A DNA stretch of 64,000 nucleotides from Acidobacteriota bacterium (GTDB lineage: Bacteria; Acidobacteriota; Vicinamibacteria; Vicinamibacterales; UBA2999), in the NCBI GenBank assembly GCA_018000455.1, contig JAGNJW010000022.1, positions 25,530-89,529 of the forward strand. Direction: 5' to 3'. Under the pieces are notes generated by a model. The model saw only the letters and a program-made list of their open reading frames with translations, was not told the origin of the DNA and made no database searches. The position numbers were made by a program, and so were the translations under genes. The stretch's first letter is position 1. Each line of letters starts with the position of its first letter. Positions 41,153 through 49,585 of the stretch are shown here, piece after piece.

Positions 41153-41629
41153 ATGTCCATCGAATCGTTGGTGATCGTCGCGCTGTTGATCGTGTTTCCG
41201 CTCCTGGAGCGCCTGAGCCGCTACCTGCGCGCGCGCGCCGCCCAGATTCCAGCTGCTCCAGTCGGTGCGTCGCCACGTCAGCACCCGCCGGCGCTGCCGC
41301 GGCTGCCGAAGCCCGAGCGGGAAGCCGACGCGCCCGGTGCGACGGGCTCGGCCGTGTCGCCAGTGAGTGCGCCGCCGCCGGTGCTGGCTCCGCCGGCCCT
41401 GCCGCCGCGACATCCGGCTGCCGAGCGGCTCACGGCGGCCGAGCGCCTCCGGGCGGGGCGGGTGATTCAGGCCGGCCAGGCGGCCCGCGAGCCTGGTCGG
41501 GGCGCGTCGGCCCGCGCACCCTACGCGGTGGCGCTCCGCAGTGGGCGGGCCGATCTGCGGCGGGCCGTGGTACTGATGGCGGTCCTTGGTCCGTGCAAGG
41601 CCCTGGAGGCCGAGTCCAGACGCCACTGA
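41153..41629 (+). CDS. Small membrane-anchored, proline-rich protein
   Basis: A 158-residue protein beginning MSIESLVIVALLIVFPLLER, a single membrane helix, then a ~70-residue Pro/Ala-rich linker. A C-terminal helical segment follows (ERLTAAERLRAGRVIQAGQ), ending in GRADLRRAVVLMAVLGPCKAL. It lies 38 bases after floA on the same strand. Short membrane-anchored proteins are common downstream of nfeD-floA pairs, so it is probably a third partner. No named family. Confidence 0.65.
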   Translation: MSIESLVIVALLIVFPLLERLSRYLRARAAQIPAAPVGASPRQHPPALPRLPKPEREADAPGATGSAVSPVSAPPPVLAPPALPPRHPAAERLTAAERLRAGRVIQAGQAAREPGRGASARAPYAVALRSGRADLRRAVVLMAVLGPCKALEAESRRH

Positions 41630-41758
41630 GAGACCAAGTGAATTCGCGGGTTGGTGACGGACGTCGTTGGGCCGGGATCTGACCCTCTTGCTGCTCCTCG
41701 CGCCTCTCGTTCGGACGCAGTACGCGGCTGTGCTCGACCTTCAGCATGGCGGGCTTCC

Positions 41759-41887
41759 GCCATTGTGGTGCCGAGCGCTGTGTCCATCGCCATCGAGGGT
41801 GGACCATCCTTCCCGGTCACGCCTCTCCCGCTCTACGCGCTGCTCAAGCTCATCGCGTTCAGCGATCGGCGGGCGCCGAAGGATCGA
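41759..41887 (+). pseudogene. Remnant of a nucleotidyltransferase-like gene
   Basis: The 41630-41998 gap holds no intact gene. One forward stretch reads AIVVPSAVSIAIEGGPSF followed by PLPLYALLKLIAFSDRRAPK. This resembles the part of AbiEii/AbiGii-type nucleotidyltransferases where PLP..LLKL..F.DR...KD is conserved. Nothing like an N-terminus precedes it, and the frame closes soon after, at 41906-41908. It therefore looks like a decayed fragment of a toxin-like or defence-associated gene. The family match is by eye only. Confidence 0.4.
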
Positions 41888-41998
41888 GAGCGTCCTCGCT
41901 CGGTTTGATGAACCAGGCGCGCCGATCGTGGGTATCGCCGCAGCCGAGCGGGGAAGGCCCTTCGGGGACGACGAACGGCGCGCGCACGCATTCTGCGC

Positions 41999-43453
41999 TC
42001 ACTCCAGTCCGAGCCTCTGTCTCAACGCGCCGATGTCCGGCTCGAACGCGTTCCGACCGCCGACGCCTTTCTGGGCGTAGTCCGCGAGCAACGCTGCGAG
42101 CCGTTCACGGCCACGCGCGGTCTTGGCGGCCTGCCGCGGCGTGCGGTGGCCGAGAGCCGGGATCTTCGTGTCGATCCAGGCGTCCCAGTGTCGCTGTGCG
42201 AGCTCAGCCTCGACCATCTGCAGTTCGGGCGGTCGCTCAGCGCCCGCCGCGCTGCCCGCCGCTGCCCCCGCCGCCGGCCCGGTCGAGCCAGCGCTCCGAC
42301 GTGCCTTGAGGGCCTCGCCGAGGTTGGTGACCGTCGTGTCGGCGAGAGTCGCCGCTGATCCGAGGCACTTGGCGATCTCTTTTTCGATGCGTCGACGCCG
42401 ACGGGCGGAGTTGACCTCTACCACGAGCCGTGTCCCGTCGATGCGCAGCGTGCCCAGCGTGGTGTTGTCCCAATCCTTGAGCTTCCGGTTGCCGGCCTTG
42501 ATCCAGGTCAGCGTCGCCGCGATGAGCACGTCCGTTGCATCGCGGACCTGGTCGGCGACGTGCGCCTCGCCGCGCAGTACGGCGAGCGGCGTCAGGCGCT
42601 CGACGGCCTCTGCCGCCGTGACGCCGAGTTCGTAGCTGAGCGTCGTCAACTCCAGCGGGTCGTCGTCGGTATTCTGCAGCACAGGCGGGACGGGGTGCAG
42701 CAGCGCGTCCACAATCTCGTGGTACGCCTGACGGATCTCCACGTCGTAGTCCACCAGTTCGACTCGTGTCGGCGGCCGTGTCGGCCGGAGCTTCTCGCGC
42801 AGGTCGATGAGGGGGATGTGCCACGACGCCGGAATCACCCACGGACACGCGCCGAGCATGATGCTGGCTCCACCTGCTGTCACGACTCTCGCGAAGGTGA
42901 CGTGGCCTGCCCGTAGCGTGCGTGAGGCGCTCTGTTCGAGCACGCGGAATTGGCGGCCGGTCAGGATGTCTTTCAGGTCGAGCGCGCGACCCGGCTGCAC
43001 GGATTCGACGACGAAGAAACTCGCCGGGCTCTTGCACGCCTGCTCGATGAACTCCCGATGGAAGTCGGGGGCGGACTCGCCCTCGTGATGCAGAAAGTGC
43101 AGGGCGAGAGGCTCAGTCGGCCACCCCTCCGGGAGGTCGTCCTCGGCCGCGTCCGGTACGAACGAGAACACGAAGAACGGATCGAACGTCGTACCGAACT
43201 CCTTGGAGTCTGCGATGACATCAGGCACGTCATGCCAGAGAAAGAATTCGTCCCACGCTTCATCCACGTACTCCGCGCCGAACTCCTCGCTGGCGTAGCC
43301 GAACAGCGCCGGTACGAGCACGCCCTCGGCGGCGCGCAGGCGTATCCGCAGGCTGTCTTCGACGTCCTGGGCGCGCAGGCAGCAGTGTTTGAACTTGCGG
43401 CCGCTGCCGCAGGGACAGGGGTCGTTGCGACCGGGTGACGCCACAGTTTTCAC
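41999..43453 (-). CDS. SEC-C zinc-binding motif protein of unknown function
   Basis: A 484-residue protein with an N-terminal SEC-C metal-binding motif, GRNDPCPCGSGRKFKHCC, at residues ~8-25, the same zinc knuckle that ends SecA. The rest is an uncharacterised mixed alpha/beta protein. It has EYVDEAWDEFFLWHDVP early, a basic patch (VNSARRRRRIEKEIAKCLG) around residue 355, an Ala/Gly linker, and HWDAWIDTKIPALGHRTPRQA near the end. It lies 12 bases after the HTH-like gene and is probably expressed with it. Function unknown. Confidence 0.75.
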   Translation of the reverse strand: MKTVASPGRNDPCPCGSGRKFKHCCLRAQDVEDSLRIRLRAAEGVLVPALFGYASEEFGAEYVDEAWDEFFLWHDVPDVIADSKEFGTTFDPFFVFSFVPDAAEDDLPEGWPTEPLALHFLHHEGESAPDFHREFIEQACKSPASFFVVESVQPGRALDLKDILTGRQFRVLEQSASRTLRAGHVTFARVVTAGGASIMLGACPWVIPASWHIPLIDLREKLRPTRPPTRVELVDYDVEIRQAYHEIVDALLHPVPPVLQNTDDDPLELTTLSYELGVTAAEAVERLTPLAVLRGEAHVADQVRDATDVLIAATLTWIKAGNRKLKDWDNTTLGTLRIDGTRLVVEVNSARRRRRIEKEIAKCLGSAATLADTTVTNLGEALKARRSAGSTGPAAGAAAGSAAGAERPPELQMVEAELAQRHWDAWIDTKIPALGHRTPRQAAKTARGRERLAALLADYAQKGVGGRNAFEPDIGALRQRLGLE

Positions 43454-43465
43454 CTTCTGTTTGTC

Positions 43466-43933
43466 TCATGCTCGCCGATGGCTCGTGACGCGTCTCCGCG
43501 GTGGAGGCGCAGGCCGCTCTGGATTCAGCCCGGCCCGCGTCGCCAGATCCTGATTCGCTCGGCACCGGCATGCGACCCAGTCGCCGATGCCGAGGAAGGA
43601 GAAGTATCGTCGCGCCAAGTCTGCCCGGATCTCCGACAGCCGACCGCTCTCAACGGCCCGTAGTCGGTAGTGCGGGATGCCCGAGCCCACAGACACCTCA
43701 CGAATCCCGCGTGCACCGCGAGCCTCCTGACAGCGCTGACCGAGCGCGTGCCAACGGATGATGTCCTCGCTTCGCTCGAGTGCCTCGGCCGGAAGGTCCG
43801 AAAACGACGAGACCAAGGCACGTCGCAGTTCGTTGTCCAACAGTCGAACGTCGGCCGCGCTCAGGATCGCGCGGCGATCGCGTGCCAGTTTCCGTTCCAG
43901 CCGAACCAGTGCGGGAGTCGGGTTCACCTTCAT
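43466..43933 (-). CDS. Helix-turn-helix (XRE-like) protein
   Basis: A 155-residue protein from the ATG at 43933; the frame runs to 44062 without better support. The C-terminal half resembles an XRE-type HTH: RCQEARGARGIREVSVGSGI, then RLRAVESGRLSEIRADLARRYFSFLGI, where VESG matches the typical helix 3/4 junction. The N-terminal half (LVRLERKLARDRRAILSAAD) is helical and charged. It ends 12 bases before the SEC-C gene and may regulate it. Confidence 0.65.
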   Translation of the reverse strand: MKVNPTPALVRLERKLARDRRAILSAADVRLLDNELRRALVSSFSDLPAEALERSEDIIRWHALGQRCQEARGARGIREVSVGSGIPHYRLRAVESGRLSEIRADLARRYFSFLGIGDWVACRCRANQDLATRAGLNPERPAPPPRRRVTSHRRA

Positions 43934-44396
43934 CGTCGTCGAGCCGGCGGAAACAGTCGTCAGTCGGGTGCCACGAATACGGGGTTGATGCCCTCGAATG
44001 TTATCCCGATACTTTCCGCGGGACGATGGCCTGCGCTCAGCTCGCAACAGATGCCGGTTCACTCAGCCGCGCCCTCGGGGTTGGAGCATTCGTTGCGCAT
44101 GGCCAAGGAGATCGAGGCAGCGCCGTGCCGCCCGGTGTGACGATGCGGGACCGGCGTGGACCATCCCGGAACTGGGTGCCCAGTCCTCCGCTTGAAACGG
44201 CGCAATATCCTCAGCATTCTCCGAAAGCGAACCCTCGAAAAACCGTCGCCCTGGAACGGGCTGAATGCCGATCCCGCAAGTGCCATCTTCTCGTTTACTT
44301 ACAGCCTGCGGCGAAGCGGCGGAGTGTCGCTCGGTTACGGCTGGTCTCGCTTCAGAAACGACGCATGTAGTCCGCGCTCACGCGGATAATGAGCCG
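43934..44396 (+). other. 463-base intergenic region between divergent genes
   Basis: No convincing gene on either strand. The codon bias of the neighbours is absent and the sequence is noticeably less G/C-rich. It should contain the divergent promoters for the HTH/SEC-C pair and the glycan cluster, but I see no good -35/-10 pair. It marks a break between the stress-related region and the envelope cluster. Confidence 0.5.
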
Positions 44397-45716
44397 GTGC
44401 TGACGATTCTGGGTGGCGGGCCCGCCGGCTTGGCGACGGGCTTCTATTCACGCCACTTGGGACATCCGTTCCGCATTCTCGAAGCGGCCGGCAGGGTCGG
44501 TGGCAACTGCGTCACGGAAGAACGCGACGGCTTCCGCTTCGATCGCGGCGCACATCGTCTGCACGACAAAGATCCGGACATCACGGCGGACCTCTTCGCG
44601 CTGCTTGGCGACGAGATGGTGCGGGTATCGGCTCCTAGTGCGGTTTGTACGGCTGGCCGGTTCCTGCGCTTCCCACCGTCGCCGCCCGATTTGTTGGCCC
44701 ATCTGGGACCACGCCGCTTCGCCGCGGCTACCGTCGGGGCCATGCTGACGCGCTTCACGACCGCATCCGCCGACAACTTCGAATCCTTCGCCACGCGCGC
44801 CTACGGCCCGTCGCTCGCTCAACTGTTTCTGTTGAACTACTCGGAGAAGTTGTGGGGGCAGCCTTGTGCGGCGCTTTCGCCGCGCGTGTCGGGCGGCCGC
44901 TTGCGCGGCCTGCAGTTCTCGACGCTCTTCACGCGGCCCAACCGCAACGCCACGCACCTCGATGGCGCCTTTTACTACCCGGCGCGCGGCTACGGCCGCA
45001 TCGTCGAGCGGATCGCCGAGGTGTGCGGGCCCGACACGATTCGGTGCGGCGCCCGGATCACGCGTCTGCTGCACGACGGGCGTCGGCTGACCCAAGTCGA
45101 GGTGAATGGCGTTGAACGGCTGCCGGTGGACCGAGTAGCCGCAACGCTGCCCTTGAGCGTCGTCGTGCGGGTGCTCGACCCCCGGCCTCCCGGCGGCATC
45201 CTTGCCCTCGCGGACCAGGTGACGTTCCGTCACGTCGCCCTGGTCGCCTGGTTCCTCGCGCGCCCATCGGTGACCGGCTACGCCACGGTCTACTTCCCTG
45301 AACCAACGACGCCTGTCACGCGGGTGTCCGAACCGCGAAACCGCAGCCCCCTGATGGCGCCGCCGAATCACACGTCCTTGGTCGCCGAGGTCCCGTGCAG
45401 CGAGGCGGACGACCTCTGGCACGGTACCGACGACGCGATCGTGCGGACGGCCGCGCCGGCCCTGGCGGCACTCGGGTGGCTGCTGCCGGACGAGGTGAAG
45501 GGCACGACCGTGGTGCGCGTGCCGAACGCCTACCCGGTGCTCACAATCGAGGCGGAGCAGGCCGCTGCCGAACTGGTGCACTACCTCGGGCGCTTTCACA
45601 ACCTCCATCTGCTCGGACGCAACGGCCTCTTTCACTACGGCTGGCTGCACACCATGATGCGCATGGCCAAGACGTTGGTCGCGGGGCTTCCGCCGCCGGC
45701 TGTCGTTGCAGAATGA
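44397..45716 (+). CDS. FAD-dependent oxidoreductase, protoporphyrinogen-oxidase / UDP-galactopyranose-mutase-like
   Basis: A 439-residue flavoprotein. LTILGGGPAGLATGFYSRHL at the extreme N-terminus is the FAD-binding fold, so the GTG at 44397 is the natural start; the upstream open frame is not homologous. RILEAAGRVGGNC and FDRGAHRLHDKDP follow. YSEKLWGQPCAALSPRVSGGR resembles the NAD(P)-binding amine-oxidase-like proteins found in polysaccharide clusters, and YPARGYGRIVERIA is the usual mid-protein motif. It overlaps the next membrane gene by 4 bases. The glycan context favours a sugar or lipid substrate over haem synthesis. Confidence 0.82.
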   Translation: MLTILGGGPAGLATGFYSRHLGHPFRILEAAGRVGGNCVTEERDGFRFDRGAHRLHDKDPDITADLFALLGDEMVRVSAPSAVCTAGRFLRFPPSPPDLLAHLGPRRFAAATVGAMLTRFTTASADNFESFATRAYGPSLAQLFLLNYSEKLWGQPCAALSPRVSGGRLRGLQFSTLFTRPNRNATHLDGAFYYPARGYGRIVERIAEVCGPDTIRCGARITRLLHDGRRLTQVEVNGVERLPVDRVAATLPLSVVVRVLDPRPPGGILALADQVTFRHVALVAWFLARPSVTGYATVYFPEPTTPVTRVSEPRNRSPLMAPPNHTSLVAEVPCSEADDLWHGTDDAIVRTAAPALAALGWLLPDEVKGTTVVRVPNAYPVLTIEAEQAAAELVHYLGRFHNLHLLGRNGLFHYGWLHTMMRMAKTLVAGLPPPAVVAE

Positions 45717-47281
45717 TGGCGCGCAACCCGGGCGGCTGGCATCGTCTGACGGCCATCGGGCTGGCCGTGACGAGTGCGCTGGCGGTCGGCCTTGCCAGTG
45801 CGAGCCTCGCGCGGCCCATGTTCGAAGACCAGGCCGTGATGGCTTATCTCGGATTCCTGGTCGATCGCGTCGGCCTTGTGCCCTATCGCGACTTCTTCGA
45901 CATGAACACGCCCGGGGCCTACGTGGCCAACGTCGTGGTCGGGCGCCTGGCGGGCTACACGGAAGCGGGCGCCCGTCTCGTCGACCTCGGCTGGCTCGCT
46001 GTACTGCTGATCGTCACGGTCGTCGTGATGCGGCCGTTTGGGCGGTGGACCGGGTGGTGCGCCGCCGCATTCACATCGGCCATCTACCTCTCTGCCGGCG
46101 CGCCCTTGACGCTACAGCGCGAAGTGCTGCTCGTGCCGCTTCTCGGCGCCGCGTTAGCGCTGGCCGCGCGTGCCGGCGCGCGGCCGGGCCCAAGGGCATT
46201 GGCCGTCGGTCTACTCATCGGCGGGGCCGCGACGATCAAGCCCCAGATGGGAGTGTTCGCGCTGGCCGTGCTGGCACCCCCTTGGCCGGGGCTGGCACGC
46301 GGGCGGGCCGCCGCCGCCGTGGTCAGCGGCGCACTGCTCGCGCCGGGGGCCGCGGCGCTCTACTTGTGGCGGCACGACGCGCTCGGCCCGTTCCTCGACA
46401 TCGCCACGCACTACTGGCCGCTCTACAACGCGTTCACAGGGGAACGTCCGCACGAGGTTCTGAACGGCGTCGTCGGACTAGCGTATCGCGTGCGGGGCGC
46501 CGTGACTCTCGGCGGGCATCCCGCTCTGCCGCTGGCGGGCGCAGCAGTGCTCGGCGTGCTGGCGGCGCGGCGGACGGCGCCACCAGCGGCGGCAGCGCCA
46601 CGCACTTTACACCTGCTCGTTGCCGCGTTGGTTGCGGGCTGGGTGGCCGTGATTCCGGCTGGGAAGTTCTGGGCACAGCACTGGTGGCCGTTCAGTTACG
46701 TGGCCGTGCTACTCGGATCACTGGCCTGTGCCGATGGACGATCAGGGACGGCGTGGCTACGTCCCGCCACGCTCGCCCTGCTCTCCCTCGGCATCAGTTG
46801 GGGCGATATCGCGCCTCGGGGCTGGACGCCGCGCTTCCCGTTCGCGCACGTTGAGCGGATCGCCGCCTACCTCGTCGCTCACATGGCGCCCGGTGACACG
46901 GTGGTGCCGCTCGATTGGATCGAGGGGGCGCAGCATGCGATGCTGCGGGCGCGAGCGCGGCCGGGCACGTCGTTCGTCTACGACTTCCACTTCGATCACC
47001 ACCTTTCGTCGCCGTACATCCAGGCTCTGCGCGCCCGGTTCGTGAACGAACTGGACGAACGCCGCCCTCGATTCCTCATCCGCATCCATCGTCCCGATCG
47101 GTTTTCCGGCTCGGACACCTCGTCGTCCTTCCCTGCGCTCGAGACACGGATGCACGCCGCGTATCGCCGGGTGCTTGCGGATGCCGACTACGAAGTGTGG
47201 GAACGCCGTGCGCCCTTGGTCGAGCCTGGCAGGAGGAATAGAATACCGCCCGTGTCAGGAACCCCGACGGCCGCGCCATGA
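45713..47281 (+). CDS. Polytopic membrane protein, probable lipid-linked-sugar glycosyltransferase (GT-C-like)
   Basis: A 522-residue protein with about ten hydrophobic helices and a soluble C-terminal domain of ~170 residues (from PRFPFAHVERIAAYL). The first periplasmic loop has YRDFFDMNTPGAYVANVVVG, a D/N-x-P arrangement like the acidic first loop of GT-C (PMT/ArnT) transferases. The start (ATG at 45713) overlaps the flavoprotein stop and its end overlaps the next GT4 gene, so all three are coupled. Donor and acceptor unknown. Confidence 0.75.
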   Translation: MMARNPGGWHRLTAIGLAVTSALAVGLASASLARPMFEDQAVMAYLGFLVDRVGLVPYRDFFDMNTPGAYVANVVVGRLAGYTEAGARLVDLGWLAVLLIVTVVVMRPFGRWTGWCAAAFTSAIYLSAGAPLTLQREVLLVPLLGAALALAARAGARPGPRALAVGLLIGGAATIKPQMGVFALAVLAPPWPGLARGRAAAAVVSGALLAPGAAALYLWRHDALGPFLDIATHYWPLYNAFTGERPHEVLNGVVGLAYRVRGAVTLGGHPALPLAGAAVLGVLAARRTAPPAAAAPRTLHLLVAALVAGWVAVIPAGKFWAQHWWPFSYVAVLLGSLACADGRSGTAWLRPATLALLSLGISWGDIAPRGWTPRFPFAHVERIAAYLVAHMAPGDTVVPLDWIEGAQHAMLRARARPGTSFVYDFHFDHHLSSPYIQALRARFVNELDERRPRFLIRIHRPDRFSGSDTSSSFPALETRMHAAYRRVLADADYEVWERRAPLVEPGRRNRIPPVSGTPTAAP

Positions 47282-48420
47282 GAATCGTCTTGGTGTGCCC
47301 GTACGCGTGGGATAGCCCGGGCGGTGTCCAGGCGCACGTGCGTGGTCTGGCGCGCGAGATGACCCGCCGCGGTCATGCGGTTCGGGTACTCGCGCCGGGA
47401 CTCGCGCCGAGCTCCGATCCCGCAGTTACGATTGTCGGTCGTCCCGTACGCGTTCGATACAACGGTTCGGTCGCGCCGATTTGCTTTCAGCCGCTCGCCC
47501 TCGCCCGAGTCGCCCGTCTCGTGCGCAATCTGCGGCCCGACGTCGTGCACGTGCACGAGCCGTTTTCCCCTGGGCTGTCGCTGGCGGCCACGTTGGCAGC
47601 GCGCGCGCCGGTGGTGGCGACGTTCCACGCGGGCGCGGATCGGCTGTGGGCGTATCGGCTGTTCGCGTCGCTCCTGCGCATCGTACAGCGAAGGTGCCAC
47701 CACTCGATCGCGGTGTCCGAGGTGGCGGCGGCGCTGCTGGAGCGCGACCTCGGCCTGCGCGCCGACGTACAGCACAACGCCGTCGACCTCGAGACCTTCC
47801 AGGGAGCCACGCCGCTGGCGCTGCCGCCGGCGCCGACGGCGCTGTTCGTGGGCCGACTCGAACCACGCAAAGGCGTGCGCGTGTTGTTGCAGGCACTTCC
47901 CGCGCTCATCGAGCGAGTGCCAGACGTGCGGGTACTCATCGTCGGCGCGGGCGACGAGCGGGCGGAGATCGATCGGCTGCCGGCGCCATCGCGATCCCAC
48001 GTGCACGTGACTGGAGCGTTGCGCGATGCCGACCTCGTGCGCTGCTATGCGTCGGCCCACGTCTTCGTGGCTCCTGCGATGGGCCGCGAGAGCTTCGGCA
48101 TCGTGCTGCTCGAGGCCATGGCGGCTGGACTGCCGGTGGTGGCCAGCGACATTCCTGGCTACCGCGCCGTGGTCCGCAACGGCCTCGACGGTCTGCTCGT
48201 GCCGACCGGTGACGTTGCTCGCCTAGCGACCGCCCTGGCGGTAGTCCTGACCGATCGCGCCATGGCTACGGCCCTCGCCGTCAACGCGCGCCAGCGTGCG
48301 GCCGCATTCTCATGGCGCCAGGCCGCAAGTCCGCTCGAGGCGATCTACGAAGGCGTCCAGGCGCGGGCCACGCGTCTTCAGCCGCGGCGCGCCCCGGAAC
48401 GGACGCCGTCGCAGGCCTGA
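47278..48420 (+). CDS. GT4 family glycosyltransferase (PimA-like)
   Basis: A 380-residue GT-B retaining glycosyltransferase. The N-terminal domain opens MRIVLVCPYAWDSPGGVQAHV, a glycine-rich loop typical of PimA-like mannosyltransferases, with VHVHEPFSPGLSL. The C-terminal domain has ALFVGRLEPRKGVRVLLQAL and the nucleotide-sugar motif ESFGIVLLEAMAAGLPVVAS (E-x7-E). It is cytosolic or membrane-peripheral. It overlaps the GT-C-like gene by 4 bases. The acceptor is probably a lipid (inference from relatives and context). Confidence 0.9.
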   Translation: MRIVLVCPYAWDSPGGVQAHVRGLAREMTRRGHAVRVLAPGLAPSSDPAVTIVGRPVRVRYNGSVAPICFQPLALARVARLVRNLRPDVVHVHEPFSPGLSLAATLAARAPVVATFHAGADRLWAYRLFASLLRIVQRRCHHSIAVSEVAAALLERDLGLRADVQHNAVDLETFQGATPLALPPAPTALFVGRLEPRKGVRVLLQALPALIERVPDVRVLIVGAGDERAEIDRLPAPSRSHVHVTGALRDADLVRCYASAHVFVAPAMGRESFGIVLLEAMAAGLPVVASDIPGYRAVVRNGLDGLLVPTGDVARLATALAVVLTDRAMATALAVNARQRAAAFSWRQAASPLEAIYEGVQARATRLQPRRAPERTPSQA

Positions 48421-48424
48421 CGAA

Positions 48425-49585
48425 TCAGGTGTGGCCGCCGCCGTGCACACCCGCACACGTGGTCAGGAGATCGCGGAGCCGCACCGCCATATGGTCCCAG
48501 GTCAGCGCGCCGTGCACCCAGGCTGCGCCCGCCGCGCCCATGGTCTGAGCACGCGCCGGATCGCGCAGCAGCGTCAGCAAGGCCGTCGCCAGCTCGTCGA
48601 GGTCGGTGCCGTCCACGACCAGGCCCGTTTCGCCGTGGCGCACGGCTTCCGGGGCGCCGCCCGATCGCCCGGCGACGCAGGCGCGCCCCACCGCCGCCGC
48701 CTGCAGGAACACGGCCCCGAGGCCTTCCACTTCGAGCCCGCCGAACCGTGACCGGCACGGCATGGCGAAAACGTCGGCAGCGCGGAAGTAGGCCGGCAGC
48801 AGCTCATAGCGCACCTCGCCGGCGAACACGACGCGCCGCTCGAGTCCGAGGCAGGCGGTGAGCCGCCGCAACGTCCGCTTGTAGCGGCCGTCACCGACGA
48901 TCAGCAAGCGCACGTTCGGGAACTCGTCTGCCAGGCGGGGGAGTACGCGAATGAGGTGGTCCTGGCCCTTGCGCGGCACCAGTCGCGACACACACACGAT
49001 CGTGGGGTCCGCTCCGAGCGCGTGTCGGCGGCGGACGTCGTCGGCCGTGACGGCTGGATGGAAACGTGTCGCGTCGATACCGGAGGGCAGCAGTTCGACG
49101 CGACAGCCGCCCTCGAGAAACGGCATCAGACGCTCGCGCACGTAGCGCGACACCACTGTAACGGCGGCGGCAGTCCGTCCCAGGCGTCGCAGGAAGACGC
49201 CCCCAGGCGGGAGCCGCGTCGCCACCAGCTCGAAGCCGTGCGTGCAGGCGATATATGGCACACCGTGGCGGCGGCGCAGCGTGGCGCCCATCAGGGCCAG
49301 CGGTGCGGCCGCGCCGAAGAGTATTACGTCCGGTCGCTCCGCGACCACGAGGCGGGACGCCGCGGCGAGCACGGCGGGTGTGGGCAAGAGCATGCGCACC
49401 GGCTGCCGCACGACGCGCTGCGGAAACGTGGCGTCGAATGCGGCCGCGCCGGGATAGGTGGAGGTCAGCACGGTCACCGAGCCGGGGGCGAGCCGTCGCA
49501 CCAGCTGATGGACGTAGTCGTTGATGCCGCCGACGCGCGGTGGGAAGTCGTTTGTGACGACCAACACGCGCACGCCGCTGCTCAC
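48425..49585 (-). CDS. GT4 family glycosyltransferase
   Basis: A 386-residue GT-B glycosyltransferase. Seen: RVLVVTNDFPPRVGGINDYV at the N-terminus, HGFELVATRLPPGG in the middle, then ICVSRLVPRKGQDHLIRVLP. The donor site is FGGLEVEGLGAVFLQAAAVG, where the usual E-x7-E is E-x6/7-Q-like, a slight departure. It converges with the PimA-like gene (4 bases between stops). Its own start overlaps the stop of the TonB-dependent-receptor gene by 4 bases, an unusual coupling of a cytosolic enzyme to an outer-membrane protein. Confidence 0.9.
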   Translation of the reverse strand: MSSGVRVLVVTNDFPPRVGGINDYVHQLVRRLAPGSVTVLTSTYPGAAAFDATFPQRVVRQPVRMLLPTPAVLAAASRLVVAERPDVILFGAAAPLALMGATLRRRHGVPYIACTHGFELVATRLPPGGVFLRRLGRTAAAVTVVSRYVRERLMPFLEGGCRVELLPSGIDATRFHPAVTADDVRRRHALGADPTIVCVSRLVPRKGQDHLIRVLPRLADEFPNVRLLIVGDGRYKRTLRRLTACLGLERRVVFAGEVRYELLPAYFRAADVFAMPCRSRFGGLEVEGLGAVFLQAAAVGRACVAGRSGGAPEAVRHGETGLVVDGTDLDELATALLTLLRDPARAQTMGAAGAAWVHGALTWDHMAVRLRDLLTTCAGVHGGGHT

